The translations under genes were made by a program, and so were the position numbers. This document shows positions 22,860 to 35,047 of a stretch of 64,000 nucleotides of DNA, one piece after another. The notes beneath the pieces are model-generated. The model did no database searches. It saw only the letters and a program-made list of their open reading frames with translations, and was not told the DNA's origin. The stretch's first letter is position 1; the number at the start of each line of letters is the position of its first letter. The DNA is from Lichtheimia corymbifera B2541 (Eukaryota; Mucoromycota; Mucoromycetes; Mucorales; Lichtheimiaceae): assembly GCA_000697475.1 (NCBI GenBank), contig JNEU01000188.1:17413-81412 (forward strand). The letters run 5' to 3'.

Positions 22860-25800
22860 TGCTTTATAAAGCACCATCCCGTTCTACCCATAGCAAATAA
22901 ACATTCGCCATATCAGTAGTTGCTGCCATCAAGCGACCTTTTTGGGTTGGCGTCATAAGAGACACATCATGCACTGCAACAAGTAAAACCGGTCTTGATG
23001 AAATAGCGTACGCGAGATTATTGGCCAACCGAGAGGCCATCCAAAGGTTTCCATCCAGGTACTTGAGAAATGATATACGCCACGGCACCGATAAGAAACA
23101 TTGCCCAAAAAGATCCACCAATAAAGAGACGCCTTGCAGGTACGATAGTGATTTGCAAAACCATAGAAACGGTATCCTTGACAACCACAGCCAGAAAATG
23201 ATCCAATAGAGATCGCTTGCTTGCTACTGAGAAATCCACCAAAGCCAAATGTTGATCTTCGTCTCTCCAAGCAATAGGACTTGGCACTGACAACTCCAGG
23301 GAGAACAAATAGACCTTCATGGCACCAAAGAGTATGGAAAATATGCCTTGATGGAATGATCGACCTATGAATGCGCATGTTTATCTTTGAGATAGTTGTA
23401 ACAATACTTAGCCAAGGCCATATGGTAATATAGAATGCTTGATGCTACGCACACCCAAAGCCGGTTTCCTTGCTGCAGAGATGGCCATGCAATAAACGAT
23501 TCCTGATAGCCGTTATTCCAGAGGAAGGAGTGTTGCTTGATGACGGCTGCCTTGCGTGCTCGATAGAAGTTGATAACACCAAAAGAGACACACACATTGT
23601 AGCTGGTTGCTGATGTGACACACCCATAAGAGATTTACGCTGCAGGATGTTCTTGATGAAAGTAATTGGCCAATGATGAAAATCCACAGACAATCGAGTA
23701 AATGTTGTTGGCACTAAAGGTATGGATTCTGTTGCACATTGTTGCTGCTTCTTGTGCTAGTTGCTGATATGATCCACCGATAACATGCATGCGTAGCTGA
23801 ATATCCATCAAATGAATTGTCGACGGCCAGAACCACAATCGGACGAGATAAACCTTGACGCACCGAAAGACATAGAAGTTGTTGCTTGTTGTCGCAGATG
23901 CACACAAAGGAAATGTGCAAGACTCCAGTGATATAACCAAGGAAAAGCCTTCTTGATCCTATCATTACATATCTTCCATTGTAAGTGCACTTGCATGCGG
24001 CACATCCCATAATGAACACTCTTACCTTGTGGAACTTCTCAAGAGCGCGTTTCCTTCACATAAGAACCGTATCTCCATTCCATCCATTTTTGCGCTGCTG
24101 CTGTTTCATTGTAGAGTTTGTTAATTGATGCCACTTGTATATGTATCCAAAGCTATGCATACCAATCTATCTCCAAAGGAAGAGAGGGATACTTGACGAC
24201 AAATGCCTTGGGCAATGGATAAACCTTGATAGCACCAAAAAGACACATGAGCATCGTTGCTTGTTGCTATGCGACACCCATAAGAAACGTGGACTGCTGA
24301 ATGCTCTTGAAAGCAATTGGCCAATACCGAGGATCACCGAAGAATCGAGTAATGTTGCTGATATGATCCACTGATAATACACATGCGAAGCAGGATAGCC
24401 ATCAAAGGATTGGCGACAACCTTGGAATTACTAAAGATGTCGAAGTTGGCTCTCATTGCTTGTTCATGCATGATCAATCCATAAGAAACGTTGAATGGCA
24501 GCCGTGTATCAAAGGAGCTGCCGATAACCAGAACCACCAGGAGACGGAAGCTTGCTCACACCAAAGATATACAAGTTGCTCCTTGGTTACGAGATCAACC
24601 GATAAGAGACCTCCATTTCAGGATGTCCACCGACTTGCCGATAACGAGAAACACGAGATGATGTGATAAAGCTTGATATGACACCAACGATATGGATGCA
24701 ACTGCTTGTTGCTCATACAATCCACTCCCAAGAGACGTGCGTGCGTTGGCTGACATTCATCAGAGAAATCGCCCGTTGCTTGGTAACCAACCACCAGAAA
24801 TGGAATAAAGATCGATCCACCAAAGATATAAGCACTTTTCCTCATGGCTGACATGGTTCACCTATAAAAGATGCACGGTAAACGAAGTTTTCCAATCCCC
24901 TCCCAATAATACTTAGCAATCATAGCTGTATTCCTGAGGACTTCAATGCAAGAAAATCCATCTAGAAAAAAACCCATGTCAGCACAAAGTTTCCAAAAGT
25001 CATTGGAATGATACGTACTTGAATCTCTTAATCAGGGTGCAGTGATCCACTAGAATTCCCGCCGTCAGAAACAATAATCATAAGAAAAGGGCACAATGCC
25101 AAAGAATGCCAAGGTACCAGTACTGCCTACTAGCCCCATCCCGAAGGAACCATGGCGCCAAAACACCGAAAATAACAGTGACCCATGTGAGCCCTTCATC
25201 AGTCGACTTTGGCACCACCTGAGCCGTGGATCCGCACGCTGCAACTGTGGTGAGAGGATGCATTTGAATTGGGCTAAGCCCATACATCATGAGCACATGT
25301 GAAAGGGGCAGCATGGTCTCCCCAAGGAATCACACAGTATAATAACATGCTTGACGTGCCAGTGATATAACCGAGGAAAATCCTTCTTGATGCTGTCATT
25401 ACATATCTTCCATTGTAAGTGCACATGTATGTGACATATTTCATGACCAATACTATTACCATGTAGTAATTTTCAATAGCGTCCTTCCTTCAAATAAAAC
25501 CGTATCTCCATGCCAACCATATCATGTTGCTGCTATTCTATTGTAAAGCTCGTTAATCGACAGCACTTGTATCGTAGATCCAATGCTATAGATACCAATG
25601 AATCTCCAAAGGAACGGGACGGTAGTTAACGACGAATGGGTTGCGCGATGGATATATCTTGATAGCACCAAAAGCACACGTAACATTGTTGCTTGTTGCT
25701 ATGCGACACCCATAAGAGACATGCGCTGCAGAATGCTCTTGAAGCAATTGGCCAATAGAGAGAATCACCAGAGAATCGAATAAATGTTGCTGATACTAAA

Positions 25801-26800
25801 GTCATGGACCCTGCTGCTCATTGCTGCGTATTGCTTGTAGCTGACATGATCCACCTATACCATGTGTGCATAGCAGGATATCCATCAAACGATTGGCGCC
25901 AACCTTGGAGAGGTCCATGGATGACCTTGGTAACACGAAAGATGTCGACGCTAACTCGCGTTGCTTGTTGATGACATGATCCATCCATAAGAGACGTTGA
26001 ATAGCAGACGTGCACAAAGAAACTGCCGGTAGCCAGAATCACAAAGAGAGGGAAAGCTTACTGACACCAAAGATATGCGGTTTGTTCCTTGTTGCTGAGG
26101 TGATCAACCGTTACGAGACCTTCATTTCAGGATGCCCACCGAATTGCTGATGACGAGAAGAACCAGGTCGTGGGATAAGGCTTGATATGACACCGACTAT
26201 ATGGATGCTGTTGCTTGTTGCTGAACAATCCACGTGCATTGACTGACACCTTTCAGAGAAATCGCCCGTTGCTTGGCAACCAACCAGCAGAGAAGGAATA
26301 AGGATGGAATAATACTTAGCAAACTTAGCTGTGATCTTGTAAACTCCAAGACACCAAAAGACAAGTGGCTCCCTGCAGTGGTCCCTCTAAATAATAGCAG
26401 CCGTTTCAGCAAAGTTTTCCAGAAGCATAATAATCATACATACCTGAATCACTCAATCATCACGTAGACTTGAAACCAGATAGGCCATCAGGATGTAAAG
26501 TAATAATAAAAGCCCACAGCCAAGAAACGTCACAGTACCGGCACTCTCCTGAATCCGGCGATGTTGTGCATCAATAGAGATACCCATCTTCTCTCTAAAG
26601 GCAAGGAGATCAATAGCCGTAAAACGATGGAGGCCGTGCGCACAGCGGATGCATTTTTAAATCCCTGAGGTCGCAACATGAGTCACACTGTCCCCGGGCA
26701 CAACATGTACGTCTCCCCTGGAAAGTGCAGTACAATGACATCCTTGACGTGCAGCCTTGATAATAATAGTATCGCCGAAAGAGACTCTGCCACTGTATAG
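22860..26800. repeat. Decayed tandem array, nested ~125 bp and ~1.43 kb periods
   Basis: Short units share blocks such as TTGATAGCACCAAAAGACAC, TTGCTTGTTGCT, ACACCCATAAGAGAC and CAATTGGCCAAT, recurring every ~120-135 bp with heavy decay. A higher-order duplication is also visible: the ATCTTCCATTGTAAGTGCAC block at about 23971 recurs near 25404; the GTTAAT block at about 24119 recurs near 25552 and, weaker, near 26940; and AGAGAAATCGCCCGTTGCTTGG near 24760 recurs near 26257. That gives a unit of about 1.43 kb in two clear copies and a poor third. No unit keeps a long reading frame. Minus-strand translations share short patterns (for example SFDGYPATH-like and FGAIKVY-like), so derivation from a coding repeat is possible but unproven. 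Confidence 0.7.
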
Positions 26801-29337
26801 CGTTTGGTAAGTTCACTTGAATCCAACCAATCCCAGAATGATGCACTGTACCTCTAGATACTGCCAATACCATTATTGATGCAAATAGCCCGGTATTCAT
26901 CCGATCCTGTATGTGCTGCTGCTGTTTCCCTGTAAGGCACGTTAATTAAGTGGTCCTGCACTGTAGATCCAACACCATGCATACCATTGAGCCAACCATG
27001 CAGCATTCTTGCTTTGATATTAATGTCTTGTTGTTGCTGCCACAGGTACCATCATCCAACGTATCCAAGCTACCATAAACACAATGTGAGATAACAAGGC
27101 AAACCAATCTGAACGCGTCTTGTGAACATACCCAAAAGAGGCAGTGTAAAGACTTCTTGGTGTGGACAGCTTAGGAATGAACACACGCGACACCCCATTA
27201 GGTCTTGTATAAACGAGAGAACAGTAATCTACACGTGAACATTAGTACCATAATGTCCAACTTGAATAGTAAAAGAATTGCTGCGATTGAACATACATGT
27301 TGTATTGTAATGGAAGCTTGAGTCATGGGTAGATCGCGCCCGAGCTTGTTGTAACTGAAAGTGTCGCCATTGAGACCACCTGTTCACCCAGTTGAGGCTG
27401 CACAATGAAAGGAATGGCAGTCGTTAATGCGTTGTAGTTTGGGAATGAGACACTTCTTACCTTGCATTGGGAAGTGAGAGTGAAGAAGGCGCTCTTTGCC
27501 GTTCCTCTCAGTGTTCCCAATTTGTGCACAACACCCCACCCCGCTTGCTACAGTTACTGTTGTGAATATGAACCTCAACAATAGCCTATAAACTTGAGTC
27601 AATAATAAAGCCCACTGAATACATTCCTTGTAATTAAGCTATCCATCATGAAGTTTAGTGTGGGCAGGATTGGCACTACTTAGGTCCGTGCGTTCTTATG
27701 CAATTCGACTCCTGAATTTAAAAGCCAATGTGTGACCCTACACCAAATATGGATCCTACTGATCCAAATGTGGTATCTGCCGCGTAAATTCATTGTTGTT
27801 GCCATGATGGATAGTTTCATTTTCTGGCAATCGCCATCCACTTGTGCAACAACCTGTCATTTTATGCTACACATGACCAAGTCGCCGCACACTATCGTAT
27901 TCCAAAGAAGCTCTTTTCACATTAAAATGAATCGCAGTGCTTCAGGGTCATGAGCATATTGAATTGGATCAACTATCGTAAACACCAAGCATAACGTTGT
28001 GTCCTTGATTAGTCTCATTCAAAGATCCATCTAACCTAACCTGGGGTTGCTTGCTAGTATGATCCCACAGATGATAAACACTTGCTGGCAGATGGTCCCT
28101 AAAGGAATTGACCTATACTTGAAGATGATAGCAGTAAAGTGCTGGGATAAGCATTGACGTAAGCACAACCTACTTGCAGTTCTTCACCTTAAAACGCTGA
28201 TATATCGACAAAAAAGTGCCAGGCAATAGGAATGGATGATACTTACATCTCGACAATTATCCTAAACATAGATGGATACGCTTAGAACTATGCTTGTATT
28301 GGCATGGTATGCTTAAAGTTTCCTTGCTTGGAGATCATGATCTTCAACATGTTGTTGCCAAGTTGCCTTGTGGATGAAACGCCCCCTTAGGTAACAGGAA
28401 CCTACACATGAGCATTTGAGAGTAAAGCTTTAAAGAATAAAAACAAGTACGATGCCTGAACATACGTGTTGTGTTGGAATGATGCTTTGAGTACTAGTCA
28501 GGGGGGATAACACTTATTGTTACTTGTAACTGGAAGCATTGCTATGCCGACCGAGTGACATGCTGATGCATTGAGGCCGTGAACTAATAAATGACAGTAG
28601 TGGGTACTCGATAGTTTATGAATGGAGGTGGTCTTGCCTCACTTTGTGAAGAGCGGGAGTAGAGGAGTAGTCTTGATCCACCCCGTGCTTGCTGTTGTCC
28701 CATGCAAACCAGCTTATGATCTTCAATTCTAAAATGATCATCTCTATGCAGGTTACAATTGTAGACTCGTCGTCGAAGAATTTAAAACGTCCCAGCATTG
28801 AGTACTCTGCGTTATTGCAATCGAGCATCCACGTTTCTTTTAGCATGTAATAAAGCCATTGTGCGGCAACCTGTCAATCATGTGTAACCTTTGGTGCATT
28901 ATCCACGATCTCTACCACATGTCTACCTTTCCAGCATTGTAGTAGTGGCACATTGGTTTCAGATACTTGATATTAATAAAGTAGTTTGTCTTTTAGGGTA
29001 GTTGGATCCATGATATATCTTCGCGTGCACCAAGCATGTAGAAGCTAGAATAAAGAAAAACGTATCCGAGCCCTTCCTTAAGATGGATACGCGTACAAGA
29101 TACCTATCATCCCCTTATAACATTTCGCAGCTAACTTATAGTATATACGCACGAAGAGACAGTATGAGCGTCAAGATCCATCCTCATTTCCTTGCTTTGG
29201 CACCATAATGCATATATATTACTATCTAGTTTCATAGTAGCCATCCATGAGACTTGATAGTAGCAAATATAATGCACACTTTCAATCATTCCCAGTGTGT
29301 CGGATGATATTTTAGATTTGTAATGTTGCACATACTG
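26801..29337. other. Gene-poor A+T-rich stretch
   Basis: Open frames are short and lack domain character. Repeat similarity to the array on the left fades out by about 27000. No RNA gene was found apart from the hairpin and tRNA listed next. Confidence 0.45.
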
Positions 29338-29377
29338 CGGTGCTGAGCAGCCTTTATAAAAGGCTGCTGCAACACCG
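29338..29377. other. Strong hairpin upstream of tRNA-Arg
   Basis: GCAGCCTTT (29347-29355) pairs perfectly with AAAGGCTGC (29359-29367) around an ATA loop, and the outer CGGTG (29338-29342) pairs with CACCG (29373-29377) across a small asymmetric interior loop. It is isolated: no gene on either side uses it. It could be a structured RNA, a terminator-like element or the scar of a small foldback insertion. Confidence 0.65.
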
Positions 29378-29599
29378 AGAATAAATCTTTAGCTTTTGAT
29401 CGGTGAATCATAGTTCTTGTCTATATTGAGCGGGTAGTTGTAAAGAGGTGTTTACATCCCTGGCTACGGTGTTATACCGCCAGACGACGCAAAAGGATAT
29501 ACGACAAGTGCCAAAAGGAATGCCGGAAAAAGTCACGTGACCCACCAAAAATCGCAGGAAAAAGAATGAACAGCTCTTTGTAAGCTATTATCAACTAAT

Positions 29600-29672
29600 C
29601 GAGGCTACCAGGGGTCGAACCTGGAATCTCCTGATTCGTAGTCAGGCGCCTTATCCATTTGGCCATAGCCCC
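29600..29672 (-). tRNA. trnR-ACG: tRNA-Arg (anticodon ACG)
   Basis: Read on the minus strand: acceptor GGGGCTA pairs with TAGCCTC with one G-U pair. The A box TGGCCAAATGG, anticodon stem CCTGA/TCAGG with loop CTACGAA (anticodon ACG, positions 34-36), variable AGATT, T stem CCAGG/CCTGG and B box GGTTCGACCCC are all canonical. There is no intron. A34 would be edited to inosine to read CGU/CGC/CGA. The CCA end is not encoded, as expected for a nuclear eukaryotic gene. Confidence 0.97.
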
Positions 29673-30251
29673 TCGAGTTATTTTTTCATTTTGGATGTAC
29701 ATGGTAGAGCACAAAATTTCCATATTTTGAAATGTAGGATTGTTTAGTATCATTGGATAGAGAATGCAATTCTGAAAGCAATGGTGAAGAGAAGAAGATG
29801 TTTGGGAAGGTGTGGGGATGGTAATTTAGCTTTGAAGTTGGTTTAGTATTCTTGAGGGTCAGCATTCAAGGTCAGACAGACACCCAGCCGATGCAAGGTG
29901 GAGGCTTTATAGATGTCATGGGTATAGATTTACTGCAAGGTATGGGCATTGTAGCGTGTTAACTTGAAGTTTGACGGGAATTAATGCACAATGAAAACCT
30001 CATCACATATATATAATCCCATCTTTGTATTATTATTACCAGCAAATAGAACTATTGATAGATAAGAAGGCGTGAGGATGATTCTTCATTTTATATAGTG
30101 ATTGCAAAAGAACAAACGTTGAATATCAGGTCTATATATTAAGGTAGGTATTCTCGCTTTTACATGCATTGCATTATAAATCATGTTGACCGCATTGTAT
30201 CATTCTCCATGTAAGCTCAAGTTTCCTTTATCCATAAAGATCCATCAATTT

Positions 30252-30988
30252 CTACCATCGTCTATTGCCATATTTTGGGCCACCGCCGCCTGGTCGTCTG
30301 TTGCCTTGTCCTCTTGGTGCATTACCACCGCCACCTCGTTGCTCCTGCACGCTAGGTTGTCGACTAAAGTGAGCAATCAAACGTTCCTTGATCCATTCTG
30401 TGTTCCGTGGCATATAGCTCTAATAGCATAGTCCTGTGAATAAACACAGGGAGGAGAATGCACATGTTCCTTTTAAATCCTTACTCTTTGGGATGGCTCA
30501 AAGACCAATGCAACAAATTCCTTGTGGGCATCAATGAATTGAAAAAGATCATCCGCTCTAAAGCACACCCCATGAGTAAATCGATGCATTGCTTGCCATG
30601 GATACTCTTCCTCACCTGTATTGGATTTGACCGAGCCTTGGGTTTTGTTGTTGAAGTTCTGTTTCATACATTCCAGCGATAGCTATCATCATATATGCCA
30701 TATGTTATTTCTTATCATATCCCTCCACAACACCCCTCCAATGCACTTACCATCCATCGCAGCACCCACAGTCTCAAAGTCGCTGATGATATCCAAAGTG
30801 TCAGCCATACCTGCCTGATACTACCGGTGGCCATACTGCACTTACTAGTATGTGCGTGATCTACAAAACAAAATCAAGGAGGAGGTGCATTTAGACGACG
30901 CGTTGGGGAAACCAAAAGCGACAACGGATCGTACCGCGGTTGCTGATCGGGTTGAATCAGAAGAATCGTGTGCGTTGTCTATGGACAT
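30252..30988 (-). CDS. ERH: Enhancer of rudimentary homolog (ERH) with RGG-type tail
   Basis: Exons 30988-30935, 30860-30846, 30820-30751, 30682-30616, 30557-30485, 30419-30252; about 148 residues. The order of motifs follows ERH: ITHIL at the first strand, a TLDIISDFETVGAAMDAIAGMYETEL helix, LGQIQY, DDLFQFIDAHKEFVALVFE, and YMPRNTEWIKERLIAHF. The YQAG-to-SD segment aligns without gaps with what I recall of fission yeast Erh1. ERH is a small nuclear dimer that bridges RNA-processing partners (Mmi1 in fission yeast, DGCR8 and others in animals). Beyond the core is a Gly/Arg/Asn tail (RGGGGNAPRGQGNRRPGGGG) suggestive of RNA binding. Odd points: exon 2 is only 15 nt and the following intron only 25 nt (31 nt if the next AG is used). 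The 5' two exons are therefore the weakest part of the model. Confidence 0.82.
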
Positions 30989-31896
30989 ATAAAGTTCAGA
31001 AAAGGAATGCAGAGATGGTGGACTCAAGTGAACCGTACCATGAGTGCGGTGAATAAAGAGAGTGTATAGCTTGGAGAAAAAGAGAGCACTCGCTGCCACA
31101 GCCAGACTTGGCGGAGCAAAAAAGAAGACCAAGTTGGATGTCATGTGAGTCTACCTTCCCCCTCCCCCATGTGTGCAGTGTAGTCTTTAATAGATATACC
31201 TATCGCCTTCTTTCAAGGAATGAAAAATAAAAAATGGGGGTGAACAATGTATGTATGGGTGATCAACAAGTAAAATAGCCTACAACTTTTTTATATTGCT
31301 TCCACAGAACATTATTTCTCATATGAGGTGCATTATTGGGATTAGTGGTGGGTTAAAACTGATTTTGAATCAATGTTTATCACTATAGCAACAATGAGAG
31401 ATTGGACATACACATCCTGCTACCACTGATTAAACTACGACAAGTTGTCTTCAACAACCTATAATAATCTGCGGGATTATATTGCCATGACAACCAACCG
31501 GCTGTTGTTCATGATGATTATGGTACACAACAGTTGTCTCATTTGCATACCGAAGCGACGTTCAAACGACATTTATCCGGTGTAAGATTGAACATCACAG
31601 TTGGGTAATCAGTCATTGGTGATAAAACAAGCAGAGTTAATACTATCGCACGGGGAATCATCATTCATCCTGCATTGATGATATAAAAGTCACTTCATTT
31701 TGTGATGATTTACAGAAGGAATACTTGAGTGAAACTCCAATAGCAATAATACTATGGATCATGCATGAACATGGATTCCAAGGCACGTTGCATGATTGGA
31801 CAACTCAGTGGCTTGTGGGAGGGGAGGGGGAATTGGACTGAGTTAAAGCAGTTGGATTTTTCTCTTCCTTTAGTTTCTCTTTCAACAGCAACAGTT
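30989..31896. other. Divergent intergenic region of ERH and RPF2
   Basis: Upstream sequence of both genes. A minus-strand frame starting at 31143 (hydrophobic start, LVFFFAPPSLAVAASALFF) runs into the ERH gene and has a splice donor at about 31035, so an alternative upstream ERH exon is conceivable; there is no further support. Confidence 0.45.
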
Positions 31897-32994
31897 ATGC
31901 TTCGCACAGTGTAAGCGATTCTCCCCATACGTCCTTGTCAACGGTCCATTAACAACACTCTCAATACAGTAAACCCAAAAACGCACGTTCCAAGCGTTTC
32001 CTCAAGAATCGTGAAGCCAAGGTCACTGAGAATCCCAAGACAGCCCTGTTTGTACGAGGATCAACCACCAGTCAAGTGGTGACCGATGCGCTCAAGGATC
32101 TTGTAAGATCTCGATACATTGTATGTTTGAAATGATATATCTAATGGTTTAAATGATGATAGTACTCGTTGAAGCGTGCAAACAGCGTCTACTTTGGCAA
32201 AAAGAACGAGATCAAGCCATTTGAGGATGAGACCAAGCTCGAGTTCCTTTCACGCAAGAATGATGCCGCTTTCATGGTGATTGGCAGCCACTCCAAGAAA
32301 CGACCACACAACTTGACCTTTGTACGCATGTTTGATTATCAAATCCTCGACATGTACGAGTTGGGTGTTCAAGATTCGACATTTTTAAGCGAGATCAAGG
32401 GTCCCAAATGTTCGTTGGGTATCAAGCCATTGATGGTGTTCAACGGCGAGCGATTCGACAATGATGAGACATGCAAGAATATCAAAAACTATATGGTCGA
32501 CTTTTTCAATGGCGAGGTGGTGGACTCTGTCAATTTGGGAGGTCTCGAATATGTCATGAGTTGGACTGCTACACCCGACGATCGTATCCTGTTGCGAACA
32601 TACCTCATTCAAATGAAAAAGAGCGGTACAAAGACGCCTCGTGTCGAGCTTGAAGAAATGGGTCCCCACATGACTTTTGTGATTCGACGCACTGAAGCTC
32701 CCAAATCCGATCTATGGAAGAAGGCCATTCGTGTTCCCAAAGAACTCAAGGTATGTTGTGTGATATGGCGTGATGGTAATGGATTTACTAATACGTTGTA
32801 TATAGCAAAAGAAGGAGAAGAATAAGGAACGTGATGACTTGGGTGATCAATATGGTCGTGTCCATCTTGGCAAGCAAGACTTTAACAAATTGCAAACAAG
32901 AAAGATGAAGGGTCTTAAGCGGAAACGAACTGAGGATGGTGGCAATGATGATGACGACGATGATGATGATGAACCCATGGCAGAAGATGTCTAG
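31897..32994 (+). CDS. RPF2: Ribosome biogenesis protein RPF2 (Brix domain)
   Basis: Four exons: 31897-31910, 31970-32102, 32163-32750, 32806-32994; 307 residues. RPF2 with RRS1 brings the 5S RNP (5S rRNA, uL18, uL5) into pre-60S particles in the nucleolus. Sequence signs: basic start KNARSKRFLKNREAKVTENPK, FVRGSTTSQVVTDALKDL, the Brix core with FMVIGSHSKKRPHNL and FVRMFDYQILDMYELGV, LGIKPLMVFNGERFD, LLRTYLIQMKKSG, a V-ELEEMGPHM-FVIRR end, and a basic then acidic tail (KGLKRKR, Asp run). Exon 1 encodes only MLRT and part of Val. All phases match. ACA triplet repeats (about 33070-33093) lie in the probable 3' UTR. Confidence 0.96.
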
Positions 32995-33237
32995 ACAAAA
33001 CATTATCCATATATGACTTATACACATGTACACTTTTTTCGACGCACACACTTATTCACGCACATCCACACAACAACAACAACAACAACAACAATCCATT
33101 GCTTCCATTTTCTATGCACATTCCCCACCATCATCACCATCAACATCAACAAAATACATGCTGTTCATATTATATACTTGAGTTTTCCTGTCAACTTGAC
33201 GCTTATGATTATTGGGATTAGAATGTGATTAAATGTA

Positions 33238-33698
33238 TTACAACAAGGGAAGAATCAAAAAGACAATGAAAAGGGGAATCATTGAGCGTGGAACACTGGA
33301 AGATGCTGAGTTTGGAGTGGGTGTAGCAGTTGCTGATTCAGAAGCAGAAGCACTGGAAGCCGACATGGACGCCATTGAAGAAGCGGAGGGTACTGCTGAC
33401 GAGGAAGCAGCTGTTGGTAGAGCAGAGGAAGGTGCACTTGTAGGCCAATGGGTATCGATACAATTGGTGTAGCATTCAGAATTGTCGCGACAATTTTGGA
33501 TACAATCATTAGCCGAGGTCACTAATGTAGATTTCACTCTTTGGTCAGTCTACATGGATGATAACGATGATATCAATAAATGTACATACCACAATCAGCC
33601 AAGCAGGTAGTGTTGGAGGGTGCACAATCGCAAGCGGCTTGAGCAATTGCAATTAAAAGAGCAAAGCAAAGCGTGGTAGTAATAAGAGAGAATTTCAT
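33238..33698 (-). CDS. Small Cys/Ser-rich secreted, GPI-type surface protein
   Basis: Two exons, 33698-33590 and 33521-33238; 130 residues. It has a signal peptide (MKFSLITTTLCFALLIAIAQA), then a compact domain with eight cysteines (C-x-C, CLADC, CIQNC, CYTNC spacing), a Ser/Ala/Pro/Thr-rich spacer likely to be O-glycosylated, and a hydrophobic C-terminus (MIPLFIVFLILPLL) fitting a GPI signal with a small-residue cleavage region near SASSS. The first intron acceptor is the second AG; the first one would put a stop in frame. The eight-Cys content recalls CFEM-like proteins but the spacing is not a clear match, so I do not assign that family. It is probably a cell-wall protein. Confidence 0.85.
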
Positions 33699-34553
33699 GG
33701 ATGAAAGATACCAAGAGGAGAAGAGAGTAAAGATGATGATGATGATGGTGAGCGTGTGATGCCTCTTTATATAATGTTTCCAAATACCCATTTTCGATGA
33801 CATTCCGTGACCCGGTAGAATCACTGATTATGTTTTGCGTGTAAAGCGGATGGTCAAATCAGATCTTGGCATAACAACACTCACGCGTAGACAAGGTTTT
33901 CCCTTTTCATCATTATGTTGCACATGTATCGGGGTAGTAAATGCGGTCCATTGTCTGTTGACATGCATTGCATTCGAGGATAAAATTAGCAGCATCCATC
34001 AGAATAAAGAAAACATGGGATAACAAAGGAACCACCCCATCATCATTATGATGTGATTATAGTTCTTGGGCACAACACCAAATCAACTTGCTTTTATGTT
34101 TTTGTTTTGTATTCGCTTGTTATGATATGACTGGTAAAGGTGACAACGTATCACATCAAATCCACCCGTAGTAGTAATAGTAGAGAGTAACGTGGGAGGT
34201 GTGTGTGTGTATGTAAGACCACATGGTCATGCCGTCACTTGCATGAAAGTGACAGGATAGGGTGTAGTATAATCAATGTGCATGTTTGGATGATGATGAT
34301 GATGATGGGTCCAAAGGAATCGATTCCATGTTGTCCAACATCACATGATTGGGATCAAAATACCATTTGTAGATGTTTCTCCTAGTTCTTTCTCCAAACA
34401 AAGAGTGCGGGTTCGCATATTGCGGGAACGCAGTTGACCGAGAATTCTGATTGGCTGAGTTGCTTTCCATAGCAACCATCCCACCAAGGCCTCCCTCCAC
34501 TGCTCGTTATTTTTCCTTTTCAACCACCAGCTGCGTACTCACACACACATACA
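33699..34553. other. Intergenic, no gene seen
   Basis: Contains an (ATG)n triplet run near 34288-34306 and no supported exon. The last ~60 bp are pyrimidine-rich and look like a leader for the putative gene to the right. Confidence 0.45.
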
Positions 34554-35047
34554 ATGGTAAGCTATTTTATTCTTTCAACTATGAATCTATCGCTAATGCA
34601 AGCTCTAAAAGTGTTTTCGGTAACTTGGCGACGGTGTTGCTATGTCCATCTGGTCCCATTGAAGCGTTGCTCATCCTCTCCAATTTCGCTCTTGCTTATC
34701 GACTGGTGTAGCATGGTGGAAGAGGGGCGTGATGGCACTCTTTGATGGCCTGATGAGAGCACGGACTGGATATCCAAGGGGATGTAAGTACGAAAGAATG
34801 AAGATAGCTTTTGATGCACTGTAGACCTTTTTTTTTCTATTTGTATATTGTACGATCGAACGTATCAACGAAACCAATACATATTACATCTGTTTTCCGC
34901 AACGAGTATGTTCGCAATCGACTCTATATTCCAATGCTATACGTGTGTCTAATCCATTATCACCTGTTCAGCTCAACTTTTATCCGTACTTTTTGGATCC
35001 TCTCAACCTTTGGGGTGATGGCGACCGCTTACCTTTCTTTGTTGAGA
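34554..35047 (+). CDS. Possible small spliced gene, incomplete model
   Basis: A leader-like tract ends in ATG followed at once by GTAAGC (34554). Protein-like stretches follow: AWWKRGVMALFDGLMRARTGYPRG at about 34712-34783, and RNRLYIPMLY (to 34943) which joins in frame over a 29 nt GT-AG interval to LNFYPYFLDPLNLWGDGDRLP and ends FFVET-stop near 35049. I could not connect the first Met to these segments with matching phases, so the model is partial, or the gene is broken. The family is not recognised. The last segment is duplicated immediately downstream. Confidence 0.25.

Noticed and set aside
22864..23378. Membrane-protein-like frames on the minus strand
   Set aside because: Hydrophobic stretches occur in several frames at once and belong to the decayed tandem array; no start, no splice chain, many stops.
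22860..26800. CRISPR-like array
   Set aside because: The organism is a eukaryote, units are diverged and not separated by unique equal-length spacers.
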